Positions 32,483-44,890 of a stretch of 64,000 bases of DNA are shown here, piece after piece. How positions within the stretch are numbered: the first letter of the stretch is position 1; each line of letters begins with the position of its first letter. Source of the DNA: Globodera rostochiensis (Eukaryota > Nematoda > Chromadorea > Rhabditida > Heteroderidae); assembly GCA_018350325.1 (NCBI GenBank), contig JAEVLN010000021.1:124001-188000 (forward strand). Direction: 5' to 3'. Under the pieces are notes generated by a model that was given only the letters and a program-made list of their open reading frames with translations, ran no database searches and was not told where the DNA came from. The position numbers and the translations under genes were made by a program.

Positions 32483-34203
32483 TGTTCAAATATCAAATTC
32501 AAAATTGAAATCATTATACATATAAGGATGATCTCATTTAAGCTAATAAAAACTTTGTTTAATTATTTGAAATAACAGTACTTGATACGCAGTTTAAAAC
32601 GATTGATTACAAATTTGAGCGAGTAATCCATGCAGGGATTTGCTGGACAATATGAGACCAATATAAATAAAAAAATTCATTAAAAAAAATGAAAATTAAA
32701 AAAATTCTGCGATAATAAACATATAATAAAATCCGTAAATCTTTTTTAACCCAATCATGATGTCAACAAAATCTATTAATATGAGGCGAATATACCAAAA
32801 TAAAATCCCTCATCTTTAAAATATTGGCCATTTTTGTACTGAGGATTTTTGAATTAATTATGATTTTTAAATTATACGTATTTGAAATTATTAATTATTC
32901 CTTTTAGATTGCGCATAATTGATTTATATTTTATTTAACAATTATTTTTGATTTTATTTTGTATTTTTGATATTAGGTTTTAATTTCTGAAATAGTATGT
33001 TTTTTCTTTTGTTTATGGGTTGGGCGTTTAACTTTTTTACATTTATAAATCTTTATTTAATATAAAATTGATCATGTTGACAGGTAAGTTTGTTGGTTCT
33101 TCAAAAATTGTACCTTTATTTACTTTAGTTCAATAAAAATTTGTATGTTTATGAAGGTACGTTGGTCGTATAGGCCTTTAATAATTTGATATTTTTCTAT
33201 TTAATTAAAAAATCTTTTTTAAATAAAAGGTGGTCTATGATGTTAAGTTAAATATTGTTAAAAAAGACAGATAGTTTACCTTGTGAAATTTTTCTTATCC
33301 TCGGATTAAATATAGCGTATTCTTGCAATAATAGAAGAATTAAAAAAATAAAAATGAAAGTTGAAAAAGTTTTAATTAGATTTGAGCATCTGAACAAATG
33401 ATAAAAAATTGGTGAAATTAATAATCTCTGGCACATTTGGATTGACAGATAATGGTTAATTGTGATTTTTAAAGATAACGAATTAAATTGAAGTAACCTT
33501 TTAGAGTCTTTTATATTGTTAATTATTTCCTAACGTAAGCAAATTTAAACCCAAACCCATTTGGGCAGAAGTCTACGCTGCTTACTTCTGTGAAATTTTA
33601 ATTGGACAATAAAATATTCAATTTGTGTTTTTATTTGAAAGCATATTTCGTAATTTACTCTTTGTATCTATTTTTAATACCCTTTTTCTGCTTATTCTAT
33701 TTTATTAATAATTTTGGTGGTTTTTTACTCTTATGTTTTGTTATTTTATTATAAGTAATGTTATTGAGTTTTGCTTGTACGTATTTGATATTATTTTAAT
33801 GTAAACTCTTAAAAGTTCTCAAGCAAATTTTCATGAAACTTTTTAGTTTCACTCGTTAAGCTTTTAAGCTGGGTTGTTATTAAAAACATTATATGATTTT
33901 TAACAATATATCAGGTTAATTTATTGTTTTTCAATCTACAGTTTTTAATTTTTATTCATTCACAATATCTAATAAATTAGTCTTATAACATTGAGTAGTA
34001 AGAAATTGTTTATCTCGTATTTTACTTTTTAAATAAGACGCGTTATATTAATTGAATGATTTAATATTAATAAATGCTGAAGATAAATAATCTGTAATTA
34101 TTATTTTATTTTTGCATATCGACTTTGATTGTGTCGATCTATCATGACGCATTTTATCCATTATTCTTTAGTTAATGAGTACGTTCATAAATAATATTGG
34201 GTA
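32483..34203. other. AT-rich spacer, A-rich to T-rich switch
   Basis: Changes from A-rich to T-rich near 32,900. acag/GTAAGT at 33,082-33,087 is a good donor preceded by a short ATG frame (atg ttg ac). The double hairpin at 33550-33590 is described separately. Confidence 0.5.
33550..33590. other. Two directly abutting hairpins
   Basis: CCCAAA-ccca-TTTGGG (33550-33565) is followed without a gap by CAGAAGT-(11-nt loop)-ACTTCTG (33566-33590), and AAATTT lies on both outer sides. The RNA or DNA could form a three-way junction. It does not fit a tRNA. Confidence 0.6.
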
Positions 34204-34311
34204 ATGATTGGCTATGTCATCGCGGATGAACCTCTGAACATTTTTTCTGCAGCTCGCCGACCCATTATTTTTTTTAATATAACCTCAAAGTTATTTAAGT
34301 GTTTTTCGTAA
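34204..34311 (+). CDS. Small ORF on a coding-like island
   Basis: ATG frame of 35 codons: MIGYVIADEPLNIFSAARRP then a more AT-rich tail. Codons in the first 22 residues are mostly purine-first. Inside it acattttttctgcag (ending 34254) is an excellent 3' splice site, so the island could instead be an exon starting at ctcgccgaccc. A second ATG frame of 35 codons (34442-34549) lies close by on the same strand. Confidence 0.27.
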   Translation: MIGYVIADEPLNIFSAARRPIIFFNITSKLFKCFS

Positions 34312-35938
34312 TTGTAATTTTTTACCTGGGAATTTGGAACTTGAAATGGGTCACGGGGGTTCTTTATGTTATATTATTTTTAAATAATTTATGACCTCTA
34401 ATTATATATTTTACATTTCAGTAGACGTGATCATTATTTAAATGCGTTCCAAATGCATGAAGTTGTTGAAATCCCGCACATCGTACAATTTTATTGTTTT
34501 TAAATTTCAAAATATTTTACCCCAATTTTTTAAGTTCTCGGCCACATAGTGTACTTTATTTAAAGGCTCTCGTCAATTTATTATATTTAAAGTTAAATTT
34601 TATTTTGATTTATCGATCTTATTAGTTTATTTATGCGAAAATTATAATGCTTAAAACGCAATCGCTCTTTAGCTTACTTTTTCAGTTATTTTTACTTTTT
34701 AGTTCTTCCACAAATTTTGTATTTGAATCCTGCAGAGCTGAAGCTATTTCTGTGTTTTTCTTAAAATTCAGAAAATAATAAGTTTAAATCAATCGTTAAC
34801 GTAATAGTTTTTAAACACTGTTTATTTTTGTTTTTGATTATTTATCTTTTAATTTGGTTGAATTATTGTTATGAAACTAAAATTCAGTTCAATTTATGTT
34901 TTTAATCTTTTTGTTACCCTAATGGTTTTCGGAAGATTGATTACTTCTTATTGCCTTAATATTTATAAATAAGAAATTAATTTATAAATCATGTTTTCAC
35001 ATCTTTTTTTATTTGCCGCTTTTACTTTAATCATTTTTAAAGATTACAAATCTTTAATTTATATAACTTTTCTGATTTAGTTTAAGTACTATTTTTATAT
35101 ATTATTTATTAAAAGAAGTCTAGTATTTTCAAGTAATAAATCGCTGATTAATATTAATTTTTGTTGTTTATTCCATATTTTGTAAAAAAATGATTTTTGG
35201 GTGCATTATTTGTAATTAAAATATTTTTCAAACCTCCATGCAATTGGTTGTTAAAGAAAATTATGTATACTAAATTGTTCCGTGCTTGGTTTTAAAGTCA
35301 AAATACAATAAACTCTATTTTTGTAAGTGAATTGTCCTTATGATCATTGCTGTTTTCCCATGGTATAGAACTGAGGTTACATCTAATATGTTTTTATTTA
35401 AAAATCATAAATATTTAAAATTAAACACCGATTTTTAATCAAATTAATAATAAATGTCTGTCTTACAACCAGTCGGTATTAACGTTTTCAATTATTAAAT
35501 TTTGAATATAGTTTATAAAACTGTAAAAATTTAAATTTACATATGCTCTAATCGTTTTCAGTGTTTGCTGTGACCTTTCTACAATTTTTGTGCGATCATT
35601 TATGTCTTTTCTTAAATTAAAATGAACTTAATAGTGATCCAAAATTTTTAAATGATTAAATTCTAAAATAATTTCGTTTGCCAAGTTTCAATATTATTAA
35701 GTACCAATAAAGTTTTGTTTAACTCTAGTATGTTTGCGTTTGCACGCAAGTGTCTGTGGCGCACATTAAAGCGTACCCGATTCCTTTTAATAAAATAATA
35801 ATAATAATAATAATAAAGTAATGAATGGCACAAAAGCTAGTCGAATATTTGCGTTTAAATTAATTATTAATAATTATGTGAATCAGCTATAAAAAATATA
35901 AAACAATAAAAATTATTGATATTCCAAAGATTTAATAA
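34312..35938. other. T-rich spacer
   Basis: T-rich sequence; the small frame at 34442-34549 (MRSKCMKLLKSRTSYNF...) is the only island of interest. An (AAT)n microsatellite is at 35,794-35,816. Confidence 0.5.
35794..35816. repeat. (AAT)n microsatellite
   Basis: About seven to eight perfect AAT units. A similar shorter run is at 46,240-46,258. Confidence 0.9.
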
Positions 35939-36037
35939 TTACAAACTAAGTGGGTGGGCATCGTCTGTTGATCCTTCTCCGTAACTTCTGCGAACAAACT
36001 TTGCAAGCGGAATCTTTTTTTTTGAAGTTAACGAGAT
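35939..36037 (-). CDS. Coding-like island, possible C-terminal exon
   Basis: Minus frame ending ...PLAKFVRRSYGEGSTDDAHP-LSL and TAA. The last 22 residues are hydrophilic with purine-first codons, typical of a protein tail. A candidate acceptor, ttccgcttgcaaag, precedes tttgttcgc. Sequence upstream becomes K/I-rich AT sequence, so the exon probably begins near 36,000. No family recognised. Confidence 0.33.
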   Translation of the reverse strand: MSLTSKKKIPLAKFVRRSYGEGSTDDAHPLSL

Positions 36038-38059
36038 TTTTTTATTTAAATTTTGGCTGCTTCAAAAGAATATCTTAATTTTTTAAATATCATATTTAGC
36101 AACATAATAATATAATCCCTTTTTAATTATTCCCTTTTTATTTATAAATATTTAATTTTCGATTTGCTTTTTAACACTCACTGCAAGACAAGGCTTTTGG
36201 TTATAAACAGCTTGAAAAGCCAACTTCACGCGTCACCACACTCTATTGATCACAAGCTTTTCAAAATAATTTACAAAAATTATTGTAATTAAATAAGCTG
36301 TTTTGGGGGCATCACTTTTAACACAATATTTGTCGTTATTATAAAATTAATCTATGGTTTAATTGTATTGCATTGTAAAATTTACTTAAAATCAAACAAA
36401 TTATTGAAATATACTTTAATTTCGATTTCTTGTTTGGTTATCATTCATTTAGTTGCATTAGTTTTCATTGAATTCATTCAACAAATGATTTTTAGGTGTA
36501 TAAAAATTTCATTTAGCTTTGCTTTTAATTGTTATATAGTTTCTGCATGTGCTCGAGTATGTTATTATTTGACATAAAATCGGGCACAGTAGCAAACAGG
36601 CGAGTTTAAATCTAATGAATTGTAAATTTTCATTATTCATTATTTAAAGCTAAAAGGAAAATATATAATAATCAAATTATCCTTTATTATTGAAGATTTA
36701 TTTTTACATCATCCTCCAAGTCGACTTCAGCATTTCCTCACATTCTTTTATTGTCTTTAAAGAGTCTTTTCAGTGGGCATTTTATTATACACTATTACAT
36801 CTTTTTTTAATCTCAATTTAGCTTTGAATTGATTAATATTTTAAAAGCTTGGCTTTATCCAACTTTAAATACTTATTTTGGATTTCTTATCAGTTTTTTG
36901 TTAAAGTGTGAAGAGCTGAGCCTCTTAAATTGCTGCACATTTTAATTCTTCTCCGGTTCAGGAATGGACCAATATATGTAAATCTATAAATTTTTTTACT
37001 AATTTTGGATCTTATTGCCCTTTAAACACTTGTAAATAATACTTTATTTAACTATATCATGCAAGAAAATTTTAAATTAAGGCGGAAAGATGATGTGTCG
37101 GTTCCGTGCTTTCAATATGGCTTTTAAAATAGAAATACTATCTTATACATAGCACTTATTTTGCAAAATTCTTTCCACTTTCGCTTCTATGCAAATAAAA
37201 ACTGCACAATCAAAACCACTAAATATTGATTTATGAATCGGATCTAATTATTTGTTTTATTTAAATACATTTCAAATTATTCGAATAAAAATTACGGTTT
37301 TTAAAAGAAATACGGTTTTAAAATAATTGCTTGTAATTAAAAACTAATCAATTTCTAAAATTTCAAATTTTAAATAGATTCAATTTCAAAAAAGTATTGA
37401 AACCTGAAAGTAAGTTCAAATAAACGGCCTAATCATATTTAAAATTATTTTATTGATATTTGGAGGGATACTAGGCACACGTATTCAAAATTATAACAGA
37501 AAAAGATAAATTTATAAATTAAAGTTGTTGTTGAGTTTTGAATAATAATTATTAACCAATAACTTTATTGCAAATATATAAATTTAATTGATATTTATAT
37601 GAACTACGAAGGATTAAAAATAAATCGGCATCTGCAATCTCAATTGTAGCGGGTACAAAAAAGCTTAATATAAAATTAGACGCATTAGATCACCTAAAAA
37701 GAAGCTTATAAACGAGAACATAATGATACACTGTAAAACTAAACCTACTTATAAAAAAACCAAATTTTTATTATTTAAGGTTGTTATAAAGTGTCGCATC
37801 ACCTTGTGCTTGCAAAAAAAAGTATTGCGGTTTACCAAAACTGATAATTGAAAATTTTGTTATTAATGAAATAATTCAAACGTCTATAGAAAAGCCTTAA
37901 TTATATTATAAATTTGAAATTGTCTAATACATTTATATATTTGTTAAGGTTTAAAAGTGAATCTTTAACTACTTAATATAGTGCCGCGCAAAAGCCCATT
38001 GTGTACGGATTTTTTTACACATTTATTTCTACACTACAATAACAAACCCATTAAAATAA
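36038..38059. other. AT-rich spacer with islands
   Basis: Islands at 36,180-36,255 (a + frame includes NSLKSQLHASPHSIDHKLF, no ATG) and 37,080-37,140 (short + frame MMCRFRAFNMAFKIEI) are open but unsupported by splice sites. T-rich until ~37,050, A-rich after. Confidence 0.45.
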
Positions 38060-38158
38060 TTATAGCAATGTCTTGCACCCATTGGTTACGCTCCAATTAT
38101 TGGCAAAACCAAGACTGTCCCGGAACAACGCCCTGAAGTCTTTTGCTGTCTCAATCAA
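38060..38158 (-). CDS. Coding-like island, unknown product
   Basis: Minus frame of 32 codons and TAA: LIETAKDFRALFRDSLGFAN then NWSVTNGCKTLL. The residues and codons look coding. Several AG dinucleotides just upstream (ttgattgagacag) could be the 3' splice site. The + frame of the island is also open for about 50 codons (LVTLQLLAKPRLSRNN...), so strand is provisional. Confidence 0.3.
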   Translation of the reverse strand: MIETAKDFRALFRDSLGFANNWSVTNGCKTLL

Positions 38159-39530
38159 TTATTCTGTTATATGCGAATTAAATTTAGATGTAGAAAAGAA
38201 AACATTATATGGTAAATCACAGAAACATTAAACATTATATTATATGAGAAAGCAGTCGATTAAGCTACGTATTAAACAGCAAAAACCTTATTGCTTTACA
38301 CATTATGCTCAATCTGCAATTGAGTTCAATCAACTCTGCACCTCATTAGCGAAAGTCATTACAAAATTTAATTTGGCTAAACATCAAATTTAAAAAAGAT
38401 TATGATATTTGAAGTGATATTAACAAAACAAAACAAGAAATCATTTTATTTTACCAAATTTTGTTAGTAAATCTATCAGTTGGTGTATTCTTCGTTTATT
38501 AGAAGTCGCTTGAATTAAATTATTATTTTCTGTGAAGAGAAACGCAATGAATGTATAAATTAAAATTTAATACAATCAATTTCAAATGTTATTCAAAGCA
38601 TCATTAAAAACTGGAATCAATGGCAATGGCTTACTGCAATCTGCTGGATAAAATTTAAAATAAAGTTAAAATTTAACTGCAAATTTAAAACCTTAATTAT
38701 TATCAAGGTAAAATTGCAAAAATTCTTAGAAGATATTTAATAATTATTTTATAGTCAAGCTAAATTAGAAACGTTCAAAAATAAAACTCAACGAAGTGAA
38801 TATTAAATTTTATATAAAATTTTTTAAATTAACTTAATAGCCCTTAAATATAAGTAAAAAAATTTATTCGTGGTGAAAAAATTGTAATTGACGAGATGGA
38901 AAAGGCTGATTATGTCAAATAACAAAATACTTAATAAAAAAAGAAGGACAAATTATATGTGTATTGAAATTATTTTTTGTTTCTGTATTAAATGGAAAAA
39001 TTATAAATATTAGATTTACTTATAAAACATGTTTATACTAAATAAAAAATGTTTATACTAAAGAAGACTTTTGCCCACAACAACGAAAGACAACTTTAAA
39101 ATATTAATATAACCAAGCAGAGAGTTATTAAAATAAAAATAAAACAATATTTATGTATTGTACTGATTTCGCATTTGAAAAAAACGGACTTTAACTGAGA
39201 GTATGTGGTTTATACAAAAGTTTTGATATTTTTGGTCTAAGAAAAAAACAATGTCAGTTTTAGAGGTGCATTTCTGTAAGATTCAAATATGTATTGAAAT
39301 AAATTTTAACTTTAAATGTCATAAAAAAAATTTATTCTAAAAATCAGTATCCAGATATTATACGACTCAAGCATAGAATTATTATTTTTAGAATTAATTA
39401 GACCAATTAACAATATTTAACAAATGGAAAAAGAATAAAAAAGTAAATAGTGACAATAATAACTAAATAAATACAATACAATAAAAATAAAATAAATAAA
39501 TCTTCAAAAAACATTTGAACCTCTGAACAG
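38159..39530. other. A-rich spacer
   Basis: A-rich sequence without islands, ending at the candidate acceptor ctctgaacag just before 39531. Confidence 0.55.
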
Positions 39531-39770
39531 GTGGTACTCGATAACTTCGATTTCCTAAATCGCTACAAGATTGGAGACAATCCCTTCATGAAAGTCAAAA
39601 AGAGGGAAGGCTACAAGACATCGGTAGGAGACGCAGCTGAAGTCGTAGAGTCTTATCGGAAGGATTTCCTGGGAATGTTCTGGGGGGGGGGGAATAATGC
39701 CGTGACGCGATGGTTGAATCATAAAAATATGTATTTAAATGTAAACATGTTTAAAACAAATAATGATTAA
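39531..39770 (+). CDS. Candidate exon with an 11-G run, unknown protein
   Basis: One of the best coding signals here. From 39531 the frame reads VVLDNFDFLNRYKIGDNPFM, KVKKREGYKTSVGDAAEVVE, SYRKDFLGMFWGGGNNAVTR, WLNHK, with C- or G-ending codons up to about 39,705. A stop lies 5 codons upstream and ctctgaacag is a usable acceptor, so this is an exon rather than a GTG start. Eleven consecutive G (39682-39692) encode the WGGG segment; the frame stays sensible after it. The end is likely near gatg/gttgaat (about 39,709); beyond that the translation is AT-rich. The minus strand is open for 58 codons but looks less natural. No family recognised. Confidence 0.42.
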   Translation: MVLDNFDFLNRYKIGDNPFMKVKKREGYKTSVGDAAEVVESYRKDFLGMFWGGGNNAVTRWLNHKNMYLNVNMFKTNND

Positions 39771-41452
39771 ACTCAATTGGAATAATTTAATTAAAAGTTT
39801 CAGCCCCAAAATAACCGATTAATTTAATTAGGTATCTTCATAAAATACATATTTATTGATACAAATATTATGCATTGGAATTTTGGGATTAGGACAAAAG
39901 TAAACCCAATTTATCATATTCATATAAATAATAAAAACAGCATAACAAATTAATTTTTAAAGTTAAATTTGTTTTTAAATTGGTAATAAATATTAATGGG
40001 TTCCTATCTTTAATTTTAATAAAGATTATTTTGAATGAACCATAGGTATAAAATAAAATACTTAGTAATAAAGTGAATTTTCAAAAAGTATTAACATTAA
40101 TTTATTTAAACTACTTAATATTAAATTAATAAAAATAGTAAAGCCATGAGAAATATACTAATAAAAAGGCAATTAATGACAGAAACGCGATAAAAAAAAA
40201 ATGAAGCTTGTTGTTCAGCATTTAAATTCAGCCGTACCCTGACGCAAATGGAAGCGCAGGTAGCATGCTGATGAATCAGTACATTGATAAAATGCAAAAA
40301 ATGAATATGTATAAATACATAATACAGCAAATATAAAAAAATAAAAAATACATAAAAAAATAACAAAAAATTAAATATAGTTTGAACGATTTTATATAAT
40401 GGACGAAATGATGAATAGAAGCAGCCACAAGCGGGCTCGTACCTAAATAACATTTAAACAAAACAAAAAAAAAAAATTATTAAAATATAAATTAGGAAAA
40501 AAGATTGCCGATTAACTGTTATTCTCAAAAATAGATAATTCAACGAATGAACTGTATTCTGTAATGTAACGTTGATTACAAATAGGAGAGAAAAGCATTA
40601 GAAATGTCTAATTTAACTAAAAAAATCAATTTTAAGTCAAATAAATTAGATTTTTTAAATTAAGAATATTTGGTTGGGTTACTGACACAGTCAAATACAA
40701 TCCAAAATGGTTTCGTCGTGGCTTTTATATCAATCATTTTAAAGATAACTTAAAATTTTTTTTTTATTTCAAAAATGTAATTTGAGTAAACACGACTCCT
40801 TTTTATTAGTTATGATTATATTACTTTTAATATTTTCTTAATTTCGTAAAACGTGCAATTATTTTTTATATTTTTTTGGCGTATTTGGTCTTTTAATTAT
40901 ATGCTCGTAATATTTGTACTGTTATTTGTTTCAACAACTTTTAGTTGCTACGCACAATCCTGCTGGTGTTGTTTTAAAACAAAACAAAGATTCTATTACT
41001 TTATATAATTGTTTTTGTGTATGAAAATTAAGTAAATTTTTAATTTTTGTTCTTTTTAAGTTATATTTTTTAATGCGTTTAAATAGTTTAGGAATAAACA
41101 TTTTTTGATTATATATATTTTTTTCTTGTAATATTAATTTTTATTTTGATACGAGCCAGATAAGCATTATTCATTATGTTATAAAATTTAATAAAAAAGG
41201 TCAACTTTACAACAATTTAATGAAAATACCAAATATAAACTTCTACCGGAATGTGTGGTAATCCTTTTGCATTCGTACTGTCAATTATGCTTGGTATTTT
41301 TTAATAGAAAAATAAAATTACTTATTGGTTTTAAATTTATATATTTTTATTTTGATCGTGTTATTTAACCAAATATAAAAATAATGTTTTTATTTTTGAT
41401 ATAAATTCAAGTATAAATTCCATATATTTTCTATGCTTAACCAATAATTTTT
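39771..41452. other. AT-rich spacer
   Basis: A-rich to about 40,800 then T-rich. Contains the dispersed repeat copy at 40241-40345. The 110-codon minus frame at 40121-40453 is hydrophobic, low-complexity F/L/Y sequence read through that repeat's A-rich tail and is not called. Confidence 0.5.
40241..40345 (+). repeat. Dispersed repeat, copy B, A-rich tail
   Basis: Diverged copy of 17515-17615, same orientation: gacgcaaatggaag...gcatg...aatca, then atgaatatgtataaatacat and aatacagcaaatataaaaaa. Possibly a short retroposon family. Confidence 0.4.
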
Positions 41453-41872
41453 TGTTAAAAGAGAGAGTCAGGAGGCGGTGAGAGTTATTTGGACATGAAC
41501 CCCATCTAAAAATTGTTTTAGTTTAATTTGTGAAAATTTTATTTTTTGAAGAAATAGTGTGCTAAAAAGAGAGAGTCAGGCGGTGAGAGTAATTTGGACA
41601 TGAACCCCATCTAAAAATTGTTTTAGTTTAATTTGTGAAAATTTTATTTTTTGAAGAAATAGTGTGCTAAAAAGAGAGAGTCAGGCGGTGAGAGTAATTT
41701 GGACATGAACCCCATCTAAAAATTGTTTTAGTTTCATTTGTGAAAATTTTATTTTTTGAAGAAATAGTGTGCTAAAAAGAGAGAGTCAGGCGGTGAGAGT
41801 AATTTGGACATGAACCCCATCTTAAAATTGTTTTAGTTTAATTTCTGAAAATTTTATTTTTTGAGGAAAGCA
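41453..41872 (+). repeat. Small satellite array, direct
   Basis: About four monomers of 105-108 bp in the same orientation as the main array but a distinct subtype: agtcaggcggtgagagtaat, tttggacatgaaccccatct, aaaaattgttttagtttaat. One copy has an extra gaa (gaagaagaaatag). Confidence 0.95.
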
Positions 41873-43119
41873 AAACATCCGAAAAACTTGGTCAATTTTA
41901 ATCATAAAGTATTGTGCTTTTAACATTAACTAAATAAATTCAATGTAATTGCAGCTCAATTAAGCATTTAATAAAAATCAACTTTAAGTTCCTTTATTCA
42001 ACTGTTAGCATTTAAATCATCATAAATAAGAATTAAATTTCGAATTAAAAAATAATCTTATCAATTTAATTATTGCTCTTTTCCTTAGTTTTGAAAGATT
42101 AATAAAATTCATTTTAACCAACACATTGAAAAAGTGTCATAAAAATAAAGATGAAAACCCAATTTTAAAAAAACCATTGCATATGATAAAAATTCTATAA
42201 CAATCATAATCTTAAAATTAAATATAAACAAATTTTTTCAATTTAAAAAAAGTTAGAAATTTAATTTGAAAACGTGAAAAAATCGCACATGCACGCAAAC
42301 ATTCCTGGCAAATGAGTGGGCAACAATACAAGTGAAGCTTAATATGAGGCTAAATCGAGTCTTTGCGGAGTTTGTTCTCCGATTCTTTATTATTTAAAAA
42401 GGAAAACAAGCTTTAAAATTAATTAATTAAATCTCTCATTTAGCCAACAAATATATTAATTAATTTTGTAAAATAAATAAAAGAAAAGTTAAAAACATTC
42501 AATTAGATCAACAAAAGACTAAAGAAAAGTGCATTAATCTGAAAAAAATAGTAAAATTTAAAGCGATTTAATTCACTAATAAACTAATTATCTTAATTTT
42601 GAAGTTAAAATAAATTACTTAAATAAAAAAAATTGTTTTTAATAATACTTTACCTATAAAATATGAGAAAAAACAAAAACATTTTATTTTAGCTATAAGA
42701 TGCTTTCAACCAGAAAACTTAAACTCAATTATTCGGAACATTTAATCTTATTATAAATTTAAAAAAATGAGCCATTCAAAAACAATCAAATTTTCTCCGG
42801 GTAAGCATGTTATGCTAACTATTTTATACAAAGATTAAATCAGATAAAAAACAACAAATGTTCAGAACCCTATCTTTTAATGCAATTACCGTTACGCTTA
42901 CGCAGGTATATTTGATAAAACTCAATCGGAAGGTGATATTAAATAAATTTAAACAAACACTCTGTTATTTAGGAAAAAAATCGGCTAAAAGAAAAAATTC
43001 AGCAAATTGTGAGATAATAGCTTCACAGCAAATAGGTAATTCCAAAACTTGCAAGTATATAAATCAATCTAATAAAAAATACAAAGAGAATATCTATTTT
43101 AATTAATTTGTCTTTTTGA
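41873..43119. other. A-rich spacer
   Basis: A-rich; the island at 42278-42397 is listed separately. An 82-codon + frame at 42858-43106 is lysine/asparagine-rich AT sequence and not called. Confidence 0.5.
42278..42397 (+). CDS. Coding-like island, unknown product
   Basis: A + frame of 39 codons and TAA, containing TCTQTFLANEWATIQVKLNM then RLNRVFAEFVLRFF. Codons are largely purine-first and varied, unlike flanking A-rich DNA. No ATG at the start; the frame opens after TGA at 42275. No clear acceptor. Family unknown. Confidence 0.32.
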   Translation, partial: KNRTCTQTFLANEWATIQVKLNMRLNRVFAEFVLRFFII

Positions 43120-43221
43120 TTAAACATCACACATAGACATTTAAAAAAATACATTAAAAAAAGTGCAGTAGGGCCTTTCTTTAAATAGTCGGACGGGAAA
43201 AGGGAGGGCTGGGTGGCCCAT
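43120..43221 (-). CDS. Small ORF on a GC-rich island
   Basis: ATG at 43221, 33 codons plus stop: MGHPALPFPVRLFKERPYCT then an AT-rich tail. The first 20 codons are on an island with C/G-rich codons (CAC CCA GCC CTC). It could be a first exon, but no consensus donor follows. The + strand here has stops in the best frames. Confidence 0.28.
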
Positions 43222-43503
43222 TAATGATCAGATGACAATTTTGTCAACATTTATTATATTCTCATAAAATCGTACAATTTATATTAATATTATTCCGTTA
43301 GTGTTTAACTTTTAAATTTTTTCGTCACATTCTCTAGCTCATTTTGATTATAATATTATTTTAGAATTTTTTATTTTATAGACAATTTACGATGTTGCTT
43401 AAAAATTTCTTGATTGATTGAATTTAATTTTTTATTTGACTGACTTTATTATTTCATTTTAAAAGAACCCAAAAAATTTTCATGCATTATTTAAACAATA
43501 AAA

Positions 43504-44027
43504 ATGGCATCTTTTCCACCCGCATGTTCTGATATTTCCTCCCCACGGTCCATTATTGGTGAGGGACGGTAATAAATTTAAATTTTAAGTCTAATTAAAT
43601 TATTTTGCGTACTCTTTGTTTTTGCGGTCCACTCTTCAACAAACAGGCCGAGCACTTCCGCTGCCATTTTTATTTCAAAATAAAATTCCGGTCTTTAAAT
43701 TGTAATAGATCAAAGGTACAAATCAAGATGCATTGTGTCGTCAAACAAAAACCAAATCAAAACTCCGATACTTATTTATCAATTAATTAATTAATAATTA
43801 ATTGTTCTTTATTTTGTTTAACTCATAAATACAAATCGGAATATTTTATTAGAAAGTAAAGAAAAAATGTCGTTTTGATATTGTTATTAAAAATAATAAT
43901 TAGAATAATAAACCGTTGCCCATCTAAAAATATTAGTTTTTAACATTGAATTTAAATATTTATTTTTTTTTCAGCCCTGAGCGGCTACAGCAGTTTATTT
44001 AATTTCTGTCGTTTGATGATGGCTTAA
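43504..44027 (+). CDS. Candidate small spliced gene
   Basis: First exon 43504-43558: MASFPPACSDISSPRSII, ending in phase 1 at a GTGAGG donor. Two phase-compatible 3' exons exist. One starts at 43647 after ccactcttcaacaaacag and reads RALPLPFLFQNKIPVFKL and TAA. The other starts at 43975 after a near-ideal 3' splice site (ttatttttttttcag) and reads LSGYSSLFNFCRLMMA and TAA. Either gives a protein of about 36 residues, or both could be alternatives. A third reading of the middle island (CGPLFNKQAEHFRCHFYFK) ends at a GTACAA donor. Function unknown. Confidence 0.33.
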
Positions 44028-44890
44028 TGAGATAAACTTTGCATTGAATTGCTTTAATATTTAGCTTATTTCATTTAACTTGTTTTATTTTAACTCTAAG
44101 TTTTAAGTTTGATAGATGTTTACAATATAATAGCGGAATCGAATCCAAAACTAATCATTGGTTTTTAATTAATTTTTGATTCGTTTTTTAAGAATTTTTA
44201 TTTGTGAATCTTTTTGTAGTATATCTTTTTTACATTTATGATGGTGGGGTTTTTATTTTACAGCGATTTTTAACAAATTTCGTCAAAAAATTACAATTTT
44301 CTGTCCCGTCTCGGCTTACTGTATCCTGGCTGTACACATATTCTTCGCGTAAAGTCTGCACCTATACTGAATTTTTTTGTTGTCCCGTGTTGTTGTGTGT
44401 ATAAACAGCCTTTTGTCGGCACCGGGTTTGGTTAATCAAAAGACATTGGGAAACGTTGTTTGCATTGGATGTTTTTGATTCAAGAAATTATATTACTATA
44501 TAGTTATTTTTTGTAATTTATCTTGTTTTGTCCAAAATTTATTACAACTAATTTACTCAATTTTATTTGACTCGTTCATTGACAGCCAGTTTTAACTCAT
44601 TTTATTTTGCGCTTTTCTTTTAACCTTAATTTTTACGGATTTATGGTTATTTTAATACAAAGAATTCATTTGCTATGATAGGTAACTTGTATAATAAATT
44701 GATTACGTTCACTTTTTTAATTGTTTTTAATATTTTTTTATTTTTGAAGCAATATAAATTTGCAACTTATTAGGATAATTCTGGATTTAATTTGCCTTAT
44801 ATTAATAATATGTTAATTTTATTTATTAATTTCAGTTTCTACTTTATTTCTATTGCTTAATTGGTTTATATAAATTTTGAAGTTCTAGTA
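44028..44890. other. T-rich spacer
   Basis: T-rich with a modest patch at 44,300-44,430 (66-codon + frame at 44204-44404, cysteine-rich, not called). Confidence 0.5.

Noticed and set aside
40255..40300. Hammerhead-like motif (gctgatgaatc)
   Set aside because: ctgatga is present but the GAAA core and the helices needed for a hammerhead ribozyme are missing.
40121..40453. 110-codon hydrophobic minus-strand ORF
   Set aside because: Runs of F, Y, L and I translated from the A-rich tail of a dispersed repeat; looks like chance rather than a membrane protein.
43647..43790. Reassigned stop codons (TAA/TAG as glutamine)
   Set aside because: Reading through TAA and TAG lengthens frames here and elsewhere, but in such AT-rich DNA that happens by chance. 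The best islands contain no internal TAA or TAG, so the standard code suffices.
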